Notes: generated by a model not told the origin, from the letters alone. Counted from the first letter of the stretch, positions 41,209 through 51,614 are shown. The stretch is DNA of 64,000 nucleotides from Coprothermobacter sp. (GCA_012842545.1 DUSQ01000035.1:1-64000), one strand, 5' to 3'. Numbers and translations are program-made.

Positions 41209-42287
41209 ATGGCTCGAACCTCCTTCCACATTTTTTCAATCATATCATGACGTAATGAGAAGTAATCAGAGATGGACTCAGGGTAAGATACCGCCCGATA
41301 ATCTTCCATAGCTTTTACCAAGAAAGAAAGGATTTGCGAAGGTTTCATGATCCCATTCCGGAAACATTCAAAAGCAATTTCATCAGCCACAGAAAACGCC
41401 ATTCTTGACGTGTGCCCAAGCTCCAAAGCGTAATGTCCCAACTTACCCCACGGGAACCTGTCAAAGTCCGGTTGCTCTAAGCGATATTCCAAGCCGTCAT
41501 ATGACGGTGTCAGTTCCTCATCAAGAGACAAGGTATCGGGGTATGACAAAGCGTAGGCAATGGGGATTAACATGGTAGGCTTTGAGATGAAAACGTTTCG
41601 GGAGCCGTCAACGAAGTTCACTAAAGCATGGACAGAGCCAGTTCTTTCTATGACAATGTCAATTTGTTCGCGCCTTAGGTTGAATAGATGCGCAGCTTCA
41701 ATGACCTCCATGGACTTGTTAATGAGAAATGCTGAGTCAAACGTGACTTTGGGTCCCATTTCCCACACCGGATGACTGAGCACCTGTGCTAAGGTGGCGT
41801 TTTCTATCTCTTCCTTCTCTTTGTCACGGAGTGAACCACCTGACCCCACCACATAAATACTCTTCACTCCTGGTTCTTTGGCACCTATGCGCCATAATGC
41901 GCTGTGCTCAGAATCCACCGGTCGCACCAATTCACTAAAACCTTTTATTAAGGGCCAAGCTTCAACAATGATCTCTTTTGTGGACAGGCACACGGGCTTA
42001 CCCAGGCTCAAAAAATGGCTCATGTGGCTCAAATAATCCACGGTGGAGGCCGCATAAACCATAATGTCTGCATCTTCCAGTTCGGCCAAAGACAACTTCT
42101 CAGAGCCCTTTAGCCATGGGCTAAAGATTGAACAACTATATCGCTGTCCCAAACGCTTTAAAAGATTAAGATTCTTACCTCCCACCAGTAAAGAAGGGAC
42201 GAATTTATCGGGAAACCTATCAATTACCTGCAATGTTTGCTGACCAACAGAGCCCGTGGCTCCAATAACAACAACTCTTAAAGCCAT
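41205..42287 (-). CDS. dxr: 1-deoxy-D-xylulose 5-phosphate reductoisomerase
   Basis: Second MEP-pathway enzyme. 360 residues. NADPH-binding VIGATGSVGQQTLQVI at the N-terminus; substrate loop VDSEHSALWR near 122 and GSGGSLR, HPVWEMGPKVTFDSA near 175-190 are intact. ATG 42287 lies within the last bases of cdsA (10-base overlap). Together with dxs (12.6 kb) and ispG gives three pathway genes in the window. Confidence 0.95.
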   Translation of the reverse strand: MALRVVVIGATGSVGQQTLQVIDRFPDKFVPSLLVGGKNLNLLKRLGQRYSCSIFSPWLKGSEKLSLAELEDADIMVYAASTVDYLSHMSHFLSLGKPVCLSTKEIIVEAWPLIKGFSELVRPVDSEHSALWRIGAKEPGVKSIYVVGSGGSLRDKEKEEIENATLAQVLSHPVWEMGPKVTFDSAFLINKSMEVIEAAHLFNLRREQIDIVIERTGSVHALVNFVDGSRNVFISKPTMLIPIAYALSYPDTLSLDEELTPSYDGLEYRLEQPDFDRFPWGKLGHYALELGHTSRMAFSVADEIAFECFRNGIMKPSQILSFLVKAMEDYRAVSYPESISDYFSLRHDMIEKMWKEVRAI

Positions 42288-43051
42288 TTCACTGCCACCA
42301 AGACCGCCAAGGACGCAAGTAAAGAACTATCAAAGCGATCCCACATACCACCATGGTAAGGAATCAGTTTCCCTGAATCCTTAACACCGGCGATCCTCTT
42401 TGCCCAGGATTCCAACAGATCTCCGCTTATGCCAGCTAATGGTACGATGATGCCGAACATGTTCAGTAAAGGTTCTTTTAGCCAAACACTGAGCAATGCA
42501 CAGGCAAGAACAGTGGTTAAATAGCCAAAAACGAAACCTTCCAAATTCTTACCGGGGCTTATGAAGGGAGCGAATTTCTCTTGCCCTAAGAATCTTCCCC
42601 ACAGGTACGCTGTGGAATCAAAGATCCAAACGGCTAACCAAAAAACAACTAGAGACCAGCCTGGCCCCAGTTCAGACTGCAAAGTAGTAAAGGAACCAGC
42701 ACAAAGTCCGATGTAGGAAGCCAACAGCTTAACTAACACGGAGGTTCTATCTTTGGATTCGTTAGGGTTTAACTTTAGAGTGGTTAGAATAGTAAACACC
42801 AATCCCACAACTATGCCCGCATCTATGCCCGTGAAAGATGTTACAACGTAAACGACGGCAGATAAAGAAATAACTCTCCACCAAGGTTCCTTGTACATGA
42901 CAGAGAGTTCCAGACTACAAAGACCGCCTACTGCAATGCTTAATAGCAGATAACTAGGACGCCACATACAGCTGACCAATACAGTTCCAACAACAACTAT
43001 ACCCCACAGGGTCCGAAAAACAATTTCTTTAAGCACTGGCGTTCTTTGCAA
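42278..43051 (-). CDS. cdsA: Phosphatidate cytidylyltransferase
   Basis: Makes CDP-diacylglycerol for phospholipid synthesis. 257 residues, about seven to eight membrane segments. The family signature is shown by SGDLLESWAKRIAGVKDSGK and LIPYHGGMWDRFDS near the C-terminus; FDSTAYLWGRFLGQEKFAP near 140 is also typical. In most Firmicutes uppS lies between frr and cdsA; here there are only 6 bases and no uppS. Confidence 0.94.
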   Translation of the reverse strand: MQRTPVLKEIVFRTLWGIVVVGTVLVSCMWRPSYLLLSIAVGGLCSLELSVMYKEPWWRVISLSAVVYVVTSFTGIDAGIVVGLVFTILTTLKLNPNESKDRTSVLVKLLASYIGLCAGSFTTLQSELGPGWSLVVFWLAVWIFDSTAYLWGRFLGQEKFAPFISPGKNLEGFVFGYLTTVLACALLSVWLKEPLLNMFGIIVPLAGISGDLLESWAKRIAGVKDSGKLIPYHGGMWDRFDSSLLASLAVLVAVKWL

Positions 43052-43057
43052 TAACTG

Positions 43058-43618
43058 TCACTCTTCCATGATTTCTTTTCTTTTTCTTTGGCAGATTTGT
43101 TCCATTTGCTTTTCGTATTCCTCAAATGCTTTTTGTATCTCGTTTTGGATGCGTCTGCTCTCATCCTCTGAAAGTTCTTTCTTCTTTTCCCTTGCTTTTA
43201 CTTCGTCAATGTATTCTCGCCTTATGTTTCTTAGAGCAATTCGGGATTCCTCGAGATACTTATCAACTAAACGTGCCAATTCTTCTCTTCTCTCTTGAGA
43301 CAAACTCGGGAATACCAGTTTTATCCTCTTACCATCATCACTGGGGTTAGCACCCACATTCGCCTTCTGAAGTGACCTAGAAATGGCAGGAATCATGGAA
43401 ACATCCCAGGGTTCAATGATCAGCGTCCTGGCGTCCTGTGCCACAATCATGGCAAGTTCACTTAACTTGTACTTTGCGCCCGCGTACTCCACAGTAACCG
43501 GCTCCAAGATGGCAGGACTTACCCTGGAAGCCCGTACCGTACTTAACTGATCACTCATGGTGTTAATGGTCTTTTGAAAATGCTCTCTTGCTTGACGGGT
43601 GATCTCATGCTCCTTCAC
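43058..43618 (-). CDS. frr: Ribosome recycling factor
   Basis: Splits post-termination ribosomes with EF-G. 186 residues, normal. TVRASRVSPAILEPVTVEYAG near 28-48 is shown by R and P positions, LSELAMIVAQDARTLIIEPWD near 55-75, then NPSDDGKRIKLVFPSL and the helical domain II/III RREELARLVDK. ATG 43618 overlaps the pyrH stop (ATGA). Confidence 0.96.
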   Translation of the reverse strand: MKEHEITRQAREHFQKTINTMSDQLSTVRASRVSPAILEPVTVEYAGAKYKLSELAMIVAQDARTLIIEPWDVSMIPAISRSLQKANVGANPSDDGKRIKLVFPSLSQERREELARLVDKYLEESRIALRNIRREYIDEVKAREKKKELSEDESRRIQNEIQKAFEEYEKQMEQICQRKRKEIMEE

Positions 43619-44346
43619 TCCCCATGCACCTCCTGTGAATAAGGTATGACTAGCGTGCCTTTGTTAGAATCATGCAGGAAGGAAACCAGTTCCATTGGGT
43701 CAGTGCCTTTTATGACCGCCACAGGAATGTTTTTGTCCCTAAGCAATGCAAAAGCCGCTAAATCCATCACACCTAAACGCTTCTGTACCGCTTCGTCAAA
43801 TGTGAGGACATCGAACTTACAGGCGTCCGTGTACTTCATGGGATCTTTATCATACACACCATCAACCTTGGTCAATTTCACCAACAAATCGGCTGATATC
43901 TCCACAGCCCGAATAGCAGCCAACGTATCTGTGGTCAAATGTGGCATTCCTGTACCACCGACGAATATTACTACGACCTGGTTTTCAAGAAACTCCCTTA
44001 TCTCCGAAGGATGGCGTCTATAAGCTATGCCTTCTATGAAAAAACTGGAAACAAGCTCTGCTTTTAGTCCTTTGGATTCAAAGCAACTCTTAAGCATGAG
44101 GCCGTTTACTGCCGTTGACAGCATGCCAATGTAGTCAGCGTCAGTTCCATTTATGCCAAGTAGATCAGCATCTCTGCCTCTCCAAATGTTTCCTCCTCCC
44201 ACCACAAAAGCGACCTGCTTATTTTCCTTCTGCAGACGCAAAACAGCTTCCGAAAGATTATTTAAATAAGAAGCGGAGAAAACACTATTTTCTCCGCTTA
44301 ATAACTCACCACTTAGCTTCACAAGCAACCTTTTGAACGGCTGCAC
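43615..44346 (-). CDS. pyrH: Uridylate kinase
   Basis: UMP to UDP. 243 residues if started at GTG 44346 (VQPFKRLLVKLSG); an earlier GTG at 44370 overlaps tsf by 19 bases. N-terminal LLVKLSGELLSGE, FVVGGGNIWRGRDAD near 45-60, DADYIGMLSTAVNGLML, FVGGTGMPHLTTDTLAA near 130-145 and KLTKVDGVYDKDP near 155 show amino-acid-kinase family UMPK. Ribosome site GTGAGG is close to the GTG, so the start stays uncertain. Confidence 0.93.
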   Translation of the reverse strand: MQPFKRLLVKLSGELLSGENSVFSASYLNNLSEAVLRLQKENKQVAFVVGGGNIWRGRDADLLGINGTDADYIGMLSTAVNGLMLKSCFESKGLKAELVSSFFIEGIAYRRHPSEIREFLENQVVVIFVGGTGMPHLTTDTLAAIRAVEISADLLVKLTKVDGVYDKDPMKYTDACKFDVLTFDEAVQKRLGVMDLAAFALLRDKNIPVAVIKGTDPMELVSFLHDSNKGTLVIPYSQEVHGE

Positions 44347-44351
44347 AGTCC

Positions 44352-44945
44352 TCACTCGCCCAACGTCCACCTTACAAACCTACGGACCACGATGTTCTCT
44401 CCCAAAAGAGCAATCTTTTCCTTTATAAGATCCTTTATGGTCTTAGAGTCATCTCTTACGTAAGGTTGCTCCAGCAATACTTTGGACTTATAGAAATTCT
44501 GGAGTTTTCCTTCCACGATCTTATCAATTATTTCTGCCGGCTTTCCTTCGTTTTCAGCTTGTTTTCTGTAAATCTCCTTTTCCTGTTCAATGACCTCTGC
44601 AGGTACATCTTCTACGGTCACGTATTCAGGTGACATGCCCGCAATCTGTAAGGCAATTTCGTGCACCAGTTCCTTAAAATCCTCTGTCCTTGCAACGAAA
44701 TCGGTCTCGCAGTTAACTTCAACCAATACACCTAATTTCCCCTCGCCGTGGATATATGCATGAATGAGTCCCTGTGAAGCCGCTCGCCCTATTTTCTTTT
44801 CTGCGCGAGCCAAACCTTTCTCTTTCAGAACAATTTTTGCCTTTTCCAAATCTCCATTGGTTTCTTCTAAAGCCTTCTTGCATTCCATGAAACCTGCACC
44901 AGTTTCATCTCTAAGCTGCTTCACCAAGGATGCAGATATCTCCAT
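44352..44945 (-). CDS. tsf: Translation elongation factor Ts
   Basis: GDP exchange factor for EF-Tu. 197 residues from ATG 44945 (MEISASLVKQLRDETG) with AGGAGGAAG nine bases upstream, starting 2 bases after the rpsB stop. RDETGAGFMECKKALEET (EF-Tu contact, about 10-27), GLIHAYIHGEGKLGVLVEVNCETDFVA (ends TDFVA near 80) and C-terminal QPYVRDDSKTI are typical. It is the short form that lacks the long second core subdomain of E. coli Ts. Confidence 0.95.
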   Translation of the reverse strand: MEISASLVKQLRDETGAGFMECKKALEETNGDLEKAKIVLKEKGLARAEKKIGRAASQGLIHAYIHGEGKLGVLVEVNCETDFVARTEDFKELVHEIALQIAGMSPEYVTVEDVPAEVIEQEKEIYRKQAENEGKPAEIIDKIVEGKLQNFYKSKVLLEQPYVRDDSKTIKDLIKEKIALLGENIVVRRFVRWTLGE

Positions 44946-44946
44946 A

Positions 44947-45753
44947 CTATTCTTCCTCCTTTTCTTCATCAATGAGATCCAAGTATTTTTCGGTCTCGTC
45001 GATAGCTTCTAGTTCTTCAACAATCTCTTCCATGCTGGCTTGCTGTCCTTCAGGAGCCACAATACCTTGCCGTCCCTCACGGCCTTCCAGGATCGCATCA
45101 GCAATTTTTGAGGTGATAAGTTTAATAGCTCTAACAGCATCGTCATTAGCAGGTATGGGATAATCAATCAAATCAGGATCACAGTTAGTGTCCACCATAG
45201 CTACTACTGGTATGCCAATCTTCTTGGCTTCTCTTATGGCTGCCTCTTCCTTTTTAGTATCTACTACAAACAGAATGTCAGGAAGCGTATCCATATCTTT
45301 TACTCCGGAGTAGTATTTATCAAGTTTTTCCAGCTCCCGCAGAACTCTCTTTTGTTCTTTGTAATCCAAAGATTCGATATACCCTTGTTCCTTCAAAGCT
45401 AAAAGCTCTTTATACTTCTTTATACGAGTTCTAATGGTCCTAAAATTTGTCAGGAACCCGCCTATCCACCGCTGGTTCACATATGGCATTCCGGCTCTTT
45501 CAGCTTCTTCCCGGATGGGTTCCTGCGCTTGTCTCTTAGTGCCAACGAAAAGTACCGTCTTGCCTTCCTTGCTGGCGTCTCTGACAAATGAGTAAGCAGC
45601 TTCTAACTGCTCGTAAGTCTTCTGTAAATCGATGATGTAAATACCATTTCTTTCGGCGTAAATGAAGGACTTCATCTTTGGATTCCAACGCCTTGTTTGG
45701 TGACCAAAGTGTACACCAGCTTCCAAAAGTTGTTTCAAGGTTACTACTGCCAC
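44947..45753 (-). CDS. rpsB: 30S ribosomal protein S2
   Basis: 268 residues. [62 protein letters not shown] and [12 protein letters not shown] are family motifs. C-terminal tail is acidic. Start GTG 45753 with GGAGGTG upstream; its own extended -10 promoter is at 45857-45862. The 140-base leader holds a hairpin that could take part in autoregulation. Confidence 0.96.
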   Translation of the reverse strand: MAVVTLKQLLEAGVHFGHQTRRWNPKMKSFIYAERNGIYIIDLQKTYEQLEAAYSFVRDASKEGKTVLFVGTKRQAQEPIREEAERAGMPYVNQRWIGGFLTNFRTIRTRIKKYKELLALKEQGYIESLDYKEQKRVLRELEKLDKYYSGVKDMDTLPDILFVVDTKKEEAAIREAKKIGIPVVAMVDTNCDPDLIDYPIPANDDAVRAIKLITSKIADAILEGREGRQGIVAPEGQQASMEEIVEELEAIDETEKYLDLIDEEKEEE

Positions 45754-45793
45754 AAAAACACCTCCATATGGTTTTTAGTCTTCCGCTCCTGTA

Positions 45794-45816
45794 CCCATGC
45801 CAACAGGGCATGTGGG
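45794..45816 (-). promoter_or_regulatory. Hairpin in the rpsB 5' leader
   Basis: Arms CCCATGCC (45794-45801) and GGCATGTGGG (45807-45816) form an 8-pair stem with a 2-base bulge and a 5-base loop, about 45 bases upstream of the rpsB start codon. S2 commonly represses its own operon; whether this element is that site is inference. Confidence 0.4.
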
Positions 45817-45856
45817 AACCATGGCAACACAGAGCGTGCTTGCTTTCAGCTTTCTT

Positions 45857-45865
45857 ATTATATCA
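45857..45865 (-). promoter_or_regulatory. Extended -10 promoter of the rpsB operon
   Basis: Minus-strand TGATATAAT with the -10 TATAAT at 45862-45857, i.e. TGn extended -10. Predicted start near 45850, about 97 bases upstream of rpsB. No clear -35. This is the promoter of the ten-gene operon ending at 36784. Confidence 0.75.
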
Positions 45866-45909
45866 CAGCATGAATGTTAGAATATGAATAACGGAGGTGA
45901 AACCTAAAA

Positions 45910-46257
45910 ATGTCAGCACACTACAAGGTGAATTACAAAGATGTGAAACCAGAAGAAGTAGCTGGAACCGAAGGTGGTGTTACCATACGTTGGCTACTTC
46001 ATAAAGACATTGGGGTACCGCATTTTGAAATGCGTCTATTCGAGTTTCCAGTGGGTGCAAAAATGTATCCCCATAGACACTCGTGGGAGCACGAGATATA
46101 CACTTTGGAAGGACAGGGGAGGATTACTGTTGGTGAAGAACCCGTTGATGTGCAGCCAGGAGACGCTCTGTACGTGGCGCCAGACATCATACACGGGTAC
46201 GAAAACACCGGTAACACCGTCTGGAAATTCATTTGTGTCATTCCAAAACGGGATTAG
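45910..46257 (+). CDS. Small cupin-domain protein
   Basis: 115-residue single-domain cupin (double-stranded beta helix). Motif 1 PHRHSWEHEIYTLEG (G/H-x-H-x4-E type, about 58-72) and motif 2 PGDALYVAPDIIHGYEN near 85-101 give three His and one Glu metal ligands. Substrate unknown. ATG 45910 follows GGAGGTGAAACC, divergent from rpsB with a 156-base intergenic region; a TAGAAT-like -10 at about 45878-45883 is possible. Confidence 0.9.
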   Translation: MSAHYKVNYKDVKPEEVAGTEGGVTIRWLLHKDIGVPHFEMRLFEFPVGAKMYPHRHSWEHEIYTLEGQGRITVGEEPVDVQPGDALYVAPDIIHGYENTGNTVWKFICVIPKRD

Positions 46258-46273
46258 CTACTGCTACAGTGCG

Positions 46274-46666
46274 CTAATGGACATCGTTACTTTCAAGCAG
46301 TTCCACAATGCGTCTAAGTAGCTGAATTTCTTCAGGTGGCGCTTCTGTGGCTTTGTCCAACTTTTCAGCTTTTTGCTTTTCTTTTGTAGCATTTTTCAAA
46401 GCTTCAGCCGGCGCCACCAACATAAAATAAACCACAGCCGCAGTAAACAAGAATGAAAGGACGCTGTTTACAAAAGATCCAAGCATTAATGGCCCCACTT
46501 TCCAGCTACTAAAATCAGGCAGTCCACCTAAGAGGCCGAGCAACGGCGTAAAGATATCTTTTACCAGAGACCCCACCACATTATTAAAGGCAGCGCCTAT
46601 GACCACCGCAACAGCCAAATCCAACACATTACCGCGCGAAAGAAAGTCCTTAAAACCTTTAAACAT
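46274..46666 (-). CDS. mscL: Large-conductance mechanosensitive channel MscL
   Basis: Pentameric osmotic safety valve. 130 residues. [30 protein letters not shown] (first helix; the [17 protein letters not shown] core is diagnostic), [10 protein letters not shown] loop and second membrane segment [19 protein letters not shown] near 63-83, then an amphipathic C-terminal helix. Near-convergent with the cupin gene (16 bases). GGGGCGGGGACAATG gives a poor ribosome site. Confidence 0.95.
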   Translation of the reverse strand: MFKGFKDFLSRGNVLDLAVAVVIGAAFNNVVGSLVKDIFTPLLGLLGGLPDFSSWKVGPLMLGSFVNSVLSFLFTAAVVYFMLVAPAEALKNATKEKQKAEKLDKATEAPPEEIQLLRRIVELLESNDVH

Positions 46667-46700
46667 TGTCCCCGCCCCCCTTTCCTCACTCAGTGAGATT

Positions 46701-48356
46701 CTAAATCGAGTTGAGTCTGACTACAACCTCCGGATATTGGTTCATTCCTTTTAGATAATCTTTTATGGTGGCGGCAACGCGTTGCTCGATTTCCTCTGGA
46801 TCTGACACGGTGTTCTCGTTCAACATGCGAGCAATGACACCATTAAGAGTCTGACTAACACTGCTCTGAGATGACTCTGTAACGACACCCAACATAACGG
46901 TGTCCACAAGCCAAATACCTTGGTCTTCATCAAACACTGCCTCTACAACAACGACACCTTCGGAACCTATTTTCATCCTTTCCTTTACTGCCACTGCAGC
47001 TTCAACTTTACTAAGTATGCCATCCACAATCAGAGCCCCAACATTTTCAATGCCGTGCTTCTTGACCCGAGGTTGACCTTTTCCCTTTTCGTAAACGAGT
47101 ACATCTCCATTTTCTAAAAGGAAAATGTTTTCACTGGGTAAACCAGCTCGCTTTCCTATCTCAGCGTGACCCACCAAATGCTGCCATTCCCCGTGAATGG
47201 GCACTAAGTACCTGGGTTTAAGTAAATTAAGCATGATAAGTTGATGATCCTTCCCAGTACAAGGATGCCCTGAGCTATGAATGAAGCGAACTTCGGCCCC
47301 TTTGTAGAGCAAGCTGTTGATCACATCAGTGACAGCTCGCTCATTCCCTGGAATGGGGTAAGCGGCTATGATTACCTTATCGCCTCTTTCTAATCTGACT
47401 CGCTTGTGTGTACCCGAAGAAATCCTGACTAATGCCGATAAAGGCTCTCCCTGACTACCGCTGGCTATTATCATTTGCTTTTCCCGAGGCAAGGATTCCA
47501 ACGTCTGCGCAGTAACTATGCGGTGACCTAGTCCGTCCAAATACCCCAGTTTCTCAGCAATTTTCAAATTCCTAATCAGGCTACGACCTTCAATGGCAAC
47601 GCTTCTTCCTTCCTTTTCGGCAATTTTCAATATTTGCTGAATACGGTCAATGTGCGAGGCAAACGTACTTACAATGACCCGCCCACTGGACTCACTGATT
47701 TCCTTTGCGAGCAGTTCGTAAACCTGTTGCTCGGTTAAGCAATCTCCAGCACTCGCGCTGCCATTCCACATCATGGCAGGTTCAGCATTAGTCGAATCAG
47801 CAAGCAAGAAATCAACGCCTTTGTCACCAATACTGGCTAAAGTCTTAAAATCTGTTGGTTTGCCTGAAACAGGGGCAACCTCAATTTTATAGTCGCCGGT
47901 GAAGAAAATGTTAGCTTCATCCGTTTCCACATACAAACCCAGCGCTTCTGGAATAGAATGCCTCATCTCCACAAAATTGAGTTTGAAGGGCCCAAGCTCT
48001 TGCGATTCGCCTGCCTTAACTTCCACAAAATCATATTCAGTAGCTCTGGAACCCAGGTTAGCTTTAACCAGTTCCAAGCTGAGCCGTGACCCGAATACGG
48101 GTACTTTCACTCTTTGTAGGAAAAAAGGTACACCACCTATGTGATCCTCATGTCCGTGACTCAAGAACAATCCCAGAATGTCCTTTGACCTCTTCTCCAA
48201 GTAAGAAAAATCTGGTAACAAGAAGTCCACTCCGGGTACATCGGAAAATTTTAGACCGCAATCCAGTACCAAAATTTTTCCGTCTTTTTCCAAAACGTAT
48301 AAATTCTTTCCAATCTCTCCTAAACCACCAAGAGCATAAAACCTTATCATACTCAC
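46701..48356 (-). CDS. rnj: Ribonuclease J
   Basis: Beta-CASP metallo-beta-lactamase RNase with 5'-3' exo and endo activity. 551 residues, usual. Zinc motif [11 protein letters not shown] near 70-80, FFTGDYK near 155, ADSTNAE near 185, [13 protein letters not shown] near 230 and [12 protein letters not shown] ([12 protein letters not shown]) near 365. Overlaps the UDG gene by 4 bases. PNPase is also close by, so RNA turnover enzymes cluster here. Confidence 0.95.
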   Translation of the reverse strand: MSMIRFYALGGLGEIGKNLYVLEKDGKILVLDCGLKFSDVPGVDFLLPDFSYLEKRSKDILGLFLSHGHEDHIGGVPFFLQRVKVPVFGSRLSLELVKANLGSRATEYDFVEVKAGESQELGPFKLNFVEMRHSIPEALGLYVETDEANIFFTGDYKIEVAPVSGKPTDFKTLASIGDKGVDFLLADSTNAEPAMMWNGSASAGDCLTEQQVYELLAKEISESSGRVIVSTFASHIDRIQQILKIAEKEGRSVAIEGRSLIRNLKIAEKLGYLDGLGHRIVTAQTLESLPREKQMIIASGSQGEPLSALVRISSGTHKRVRLERGDKVIIAAYPIPGNERAVTDVINSLLYKGAEVRFIHSSGHPCTGKDHQLIMLNLLKPRYLVPIHGEWQHLVGHAEIGKRAGLPSENIFLLENGDVLVYEKGKGQPRVKKHGIENVGALIVDGILSKVEAAVAVKERMKIGSEGVVVVEAVFDEDQGIWLVDTVMLGVVTESSQSSVSQTLNGVIARMLNENTVSDPEEIEQRVAATIKDYLKGMNQYPEVVVRLNSI

Positions 48357-48916
48357 TCTCCAGCAATCAATCTTGACATCATTTGTATGTCGTGCTCGAC
48401 AATTTCACCAAGTCGAGGATTTCTTAGAACAGCAGCAGGATGATATGTGACCACAACCTTCGTTTCACCAAGTAAAACAACCTGACCCCTTATCTCTTTA
48501 ATACTTCTAAAGGGTCTTGGAACAAATGCTTCCGCAGCATGCCTGCCCAAAGCCAGGACATATTTTGGTTTACCAATGGCAAGCTGCGCTGCCAAAATGG
48601 GAAAACACTTGTTCTTTTGGTCTTCTGTGGGATCAGTGTTGTTCGGAGGTCTACACTTTATGACATTTGTAATAAACAGGCTGTGCCTCTTGAAACCGTT
48701 CCTTTCAAGAAACGTGTCCAACAGAGCACCTGCCTGACCTACAAAAGGTAATCCCTGCTCGTCTTCATTAGATCCAGGGGCTTCTCCTACAAGCCATAAC
48801 CTGGAACTGGGATCGCCCGAACCAAAAACTACATTCCTTCTTGTCTTACAGAGTTCGCATGCTGTACAATTTAGAGCAAACTTTTCTAATTCCTTCCACA
48901 AGTCTTGGTTCATCAA
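48353..48916 (-). CDS. Family 4 uracil-DNA glycosylase (UDGa)
   Basis: Thermophile-type [4Fe-4S] uracil-DNA glycosylase, 187 residues. Cluster Cys in CTACELCKTR near 15-24, catalytic GEAPGSNEDEQGLPFVGQAG near 45-64, ITNVIKCRPPNN near 85, and TYHPAAVLRN near 160. ATG 48916 (or 48913). Excises uracil produced by cytosine deamination, frequent at high temperature. Confidence 0.94.
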   Translation of the reverse strand: MMNQDLWKELEKFALNCTACELCKTRRNVVFGSGDPSSRLWLVGEAPGSNEDEQGLPFVGQAGALLDTFLERNGFKRHSLFITNVIKCRPPNNTDPTEDQKNKCFPILAAQLAIGKPKYVLALGRHAAEAFVPRPFRSIKEIRGQVVLLGETKVVVTYHPAAVLRNPRLGEIVEHDIQMMSRLIAGE

Positions 48917-48925
48917 CTGTTCCTA

Positions 48926-51019
48926 CTAATGTGTCTCGCTCTTTTTCTCCTTTGCAGAGAACCTCAGACGTCCCTCTCCGTCCTTTTCTTTTACCCAAAC
49001 CTTTATTGTCTGGCCCACCGACAGAACATCCTCTAAAGATCTTATACGAGTCTCAGATACTTCAGACACATGAAGCAGACCTGTTTTTCCAGGAGCTATT
49101 TCCACAATGGCATAGGAAGGTGTAACACGAACAACCCGTGCGGTGAGCTCTTCACCAACTTCAGGATCTTTAACGATCATTTCCACTTGTTGCTTTGCCA
49201 TGTTAACCGATTCGTCCGTTAACCCCTTGACAAAGGCAACACCGTCTTCCCTTATATCAATGCTTGCACCAGTTTCTTGCGTAATCCTTTTCACATTTCG
49301 ACCACCGGGCCCAATGACTTCACCGATTTTATCTACTGGAATCTCAATCTTTACAATCCTTGGCGCTGTCTCCGATAATGGCCTCGGCGAAGGTATGGCA
49401 TCGTAAAGCACGTCCAATATCTTACTTCTAGCTACTTCTGCTTGGTCAATGGCTTTGTCCAGCGTGTCTACGCTTATGCCCTTAACCTTTACATCCAGCT
49501 GCAAAGCTGTTATGCCATCACGGGTTCCAGCTACTTTAAAGTCCATATCACCCAAGTGATCCTCAAGTCCCTGAATGTCAGTGAGCACTACATTCTCATC
49601 ATCATACTCAACCAGACCCATGGCAATACCACCCACATGCCGAGCTATGGGAACACCAGCACTCATTAGTGCTATGGAACTAGCACACGTACTTGCCATG
49701 GATGTGGAACCATTACTCTCAAGAACCTCACTCACTACCCTTATAGTATAGGGAAATACTTCCTCTGAGGGAATAAGGTAGGAAAGAGCTCTTTCTACCA
49801 GAGCGCCGTGCCCAATCTCTCTTCTTGAAGGCCCACGACGAGGTTTTATTTCCCCAGTACTAAACGGTGGGAAATCATACTGATGCATGAACCGTTTGAA
49901 TTCTTCCAAACCAATGGCGTCAATGAATTGGACATCACTAAAACTTCCCAACGTCACGGTGGAAAGGACCTGTGTCTGGCCCCTAATGAACAAGCCAGAA
50001 CCGTGAACTTTTGGAAGTACATTGCTTTCAGCGTACAGAGGCCTTATCTCATCGAAGGCTCTCCCATCCACTCGCTTTCTGGTTGATTTCATGTATGCTC
50101 GAACGACTTCCTTTTCGACTTCACCAAACATTAGGTTAAACATAGCCTCATCCAAATCGGGGAACACTTCCAACATTTCTTGAAAAAGGGCTTTCTTTAG
50201 TTCGCTAACAGCCTTCTCTCGTTCTTGCTTTACGGGCGTTATGAGAGCTGCTCTAAACCTGTCTTCATGGTTTCGCAGGAAGTCGAGTTGTTCTTCGGGA
50301 AAAGTTACAACAGTAATTTCCGCCTTAGGTCGCCCAACCTTTTCTTTTAACTCCTCAATCAAATCAATGATTTGGCGTATTCCGTCTTGAGCAAACTTCA
50401 GGCCTCCAATTAGGACTTCTTTGTCAACCTCGGCTGCGCCTGCCTCAATCATGACAATGCTTTCTCTGGTCCCAGCTACTACCAAGTCCAGCTGACTTTC
50501 GCTAATTTCCTCAAAGGTAGGGTTCAGTACGTATTGACCGTCAATGTACCCCACCCTTACTCCTGCAATTAACTCTGGTATCGGTATGTCCGACACAGCT
50601 AATGCGGCAGCAGTTCCATTTAAAGCTACTATGTCAGGAGGATTTTCCATGTCTGCAGCCAGGATCATATTCAAAACCTGAACTTCATTTCTCATGCCAT
50701 CAGGGAACATGGGACGAATAGACCTGTCAATTAGACGAGCCTTTAATATCTCAGCGTCAGTGGGACGTCCCTCCTTTTTAAAAAACCCTCCGGGGATCTT
50801 TCCCACAGCGTATGATTTCTCTTCATAATCCACAGTAAGTGGAAAGAAGTCTATATCCAATTTCGGTTCAGAGCTCATTAGCACAGTAGATAAAGCTACC
50901 GTATCACCAAAACGAGCCAAAACAGCTCCGTTTGCCTGTAATGCTAAAAAGCCCGATTGAAAAGTAACCTTCTTTCCGGCTATGGTACCAGTGACTTCAA
51001 TTCTTCTTCGCTCTATCAT
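48926..51019 (-). CDS. pnp: Polyribonucleotide nucleotidyltransferase (PNPase)
   Basis: 3'-5' phosphorolytic RNase, 697 residues. First RNase PH core (1-220), linker helix region, second core (310-545) with [19 protein letters not shown] and [16 protein letters not shown] domain ([20 protein letters not shown], about 560-590) and S1 domain to the end. [31 protein letters not shown] carries [15 protein letters not shown], the catalytic site. Typical pairing with rpsO upstream (1-base gap). Confidence 0.96.
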   Translation of the reverse strand: MIERRRIEVTGTIAGKKVTFQSGFLALQANGAVLARFGDTVALSTVLMSSEPKLDIDFFPLTVDYEEKSYAVGKIPGGFFKKEGRPTDAEILKARLIDRSIRPMFPDGMRNEVQVLNMILAADMENPPDIVALNGTAAALAVSDIPIPELIAGVRVGYIDGQYVLNPTFEEISESQLDLVVAGTRESIVMIEAGAAEVDKEVLIGGLKFAQDGIRQIIDLIEELKEKVGRPKAEITVVTFPEEQLDFLRNHEDRFRAALITPVKQEREKAVSELKKALFQEMLEVFPDLDEAMFNLMFGEVEKEVVRAYMKSTRKRVDGRAFDEIRPLYAESNVLPKVHGSGLFIRGQTQVLSTVTLGSFSDVQFIDAIGLEEFKRFMHQYDFPPFSTGEIKPRRGPSRREIGHGALVERALSYLIPSEEVFPYTIRVVSEVLESNGSTSMASTCASSIALMSAGVPIARHVGGIAMGLVEYDDENVVLTDIQGLEDHLGDMDFKVAGTRDGITALQLDVKVKGISVDTLDKAIDQAEVARSKILDVLYDAIPSPRPLSETAPRIVKIEIPVDKIGEVIGPGGRNVKRITQETGASIDIREDGVAFVKGLTDESVNMAKQQVEMIVKDPEVGEELTARVVRVTPSYAIVEIAPGKTGLLHVSEVSETRIRSLEDVLSVGQTIKVWVKEKDGEGRLRFSAKEKKSETH

Positions 51020-51020
51020 G

Positions 51021-51284
51021 TTACCGTCTCAGCCCTAGCCGCTGAATTAAAGTCTGATATCGCTCAGGAGACTTATCCCTGAGATAGTTAAGTAACTTCC
51101 TACGCTTACTTACCATGAGTATGAGACCGCGCCTGGAATGCACATCTTTTGGGTTCTTCTTCAAGTGCTCAGTCAGATTCTGAATTCTGTAAGTAAGCAG
51201 AGCCACCTGAACTTCAGGTGATCCAGTGTCTCCAGGGTGAGTTGCGTACTCTTCAATGATTTTTCGTTTAATCTCTTTGTCCAT
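51021..51284 (-). CDS. rpsO: 30S ribosomal protein S15
   Basis: 87 residues. [24 protein letters not shown] and [20 protein letters not shown] are diagnostic; C-terminal Y-L-x-D region ends with [12 protein letters not shown] 51284 preceded by AGGAGGTAG. The 111-base gap upstream may hold an S15 autoregulatory leader. pnp follows with 1 base between. Confidence 0.96.
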   Translation of the reverse strand: MDKEIKRKIIEEYATHPGDTGSPEVQVALLTYRIQNLTEHLKKNPKDVHSRRGLILMVSKRRKLLNYLRDKSPERYQTLIQRLGLRR

Positions 51285-51395
51285 TTCACTACCTCCTACT
51301 TGCGCATTGTCCAGCCAATCTGACTAAACAAGCGTGCTTTTAACGCCGTTGTTTTCTTTATCCTTCTCCAGTCAGACGCTTACTCCTGACAAATA
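51285..51395 (-). promoter_or_regulatory. rpsO leader region with small hairpins
   Basis: 111 bases between secG and rpsO. Contains GTCAG/CTGAC (arms 51371-51375 and 51386-51390), a GCGT...ACGC stem and CAGATTGGCTG. S15 leaders in bacteria often fold into a pseudoknot or junction that represses translation; whether this one does is inference. No clear promoter or terminator was identified. Confidence 0.3.
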
Positions 51396-51614
51396 CTATT
51401 TTAGCACCACTGCTAAAATGACGAGCAGCACATAGGCAACACCAAAACCAATAATAAGCTTATCGAAAAGCTTACTTCTTGGCGATGCGCCATGGAACAT
51501 AGAAGCAGAACCGCCTATGGCTCCCAAGCCTTCCTCCTTTGGCTCTTGAAGAGTTATTAGCAACAAAAGCACAAAGGACACTATCCCCAGCACAATCATA
51601 ATCACTTGTTTCAT
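51396..51614 (-). CDS. secG: Preprotein translocase subunit SecG
   Basis: 72-residue SecG with two membrane helices near 5-22 and 52-70 around the cytoplasmic LQEPKEEGLGAIGGSASMFHGA, of which GAIGGSASMF is diagnostic. ATG 51614. Last gene of gap-pgk-tpiA-secG, the common order in many Gram-positive and Thermotoga-like genomes. Confidence 0.93.
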   Translation of the reverse strand: MKQVIMIVLGIVSFVLLLLITLQEPKEEGLGAIGGSASMFHGASPRSKLFDKLIIGFGVAYVLLVILAVVLK

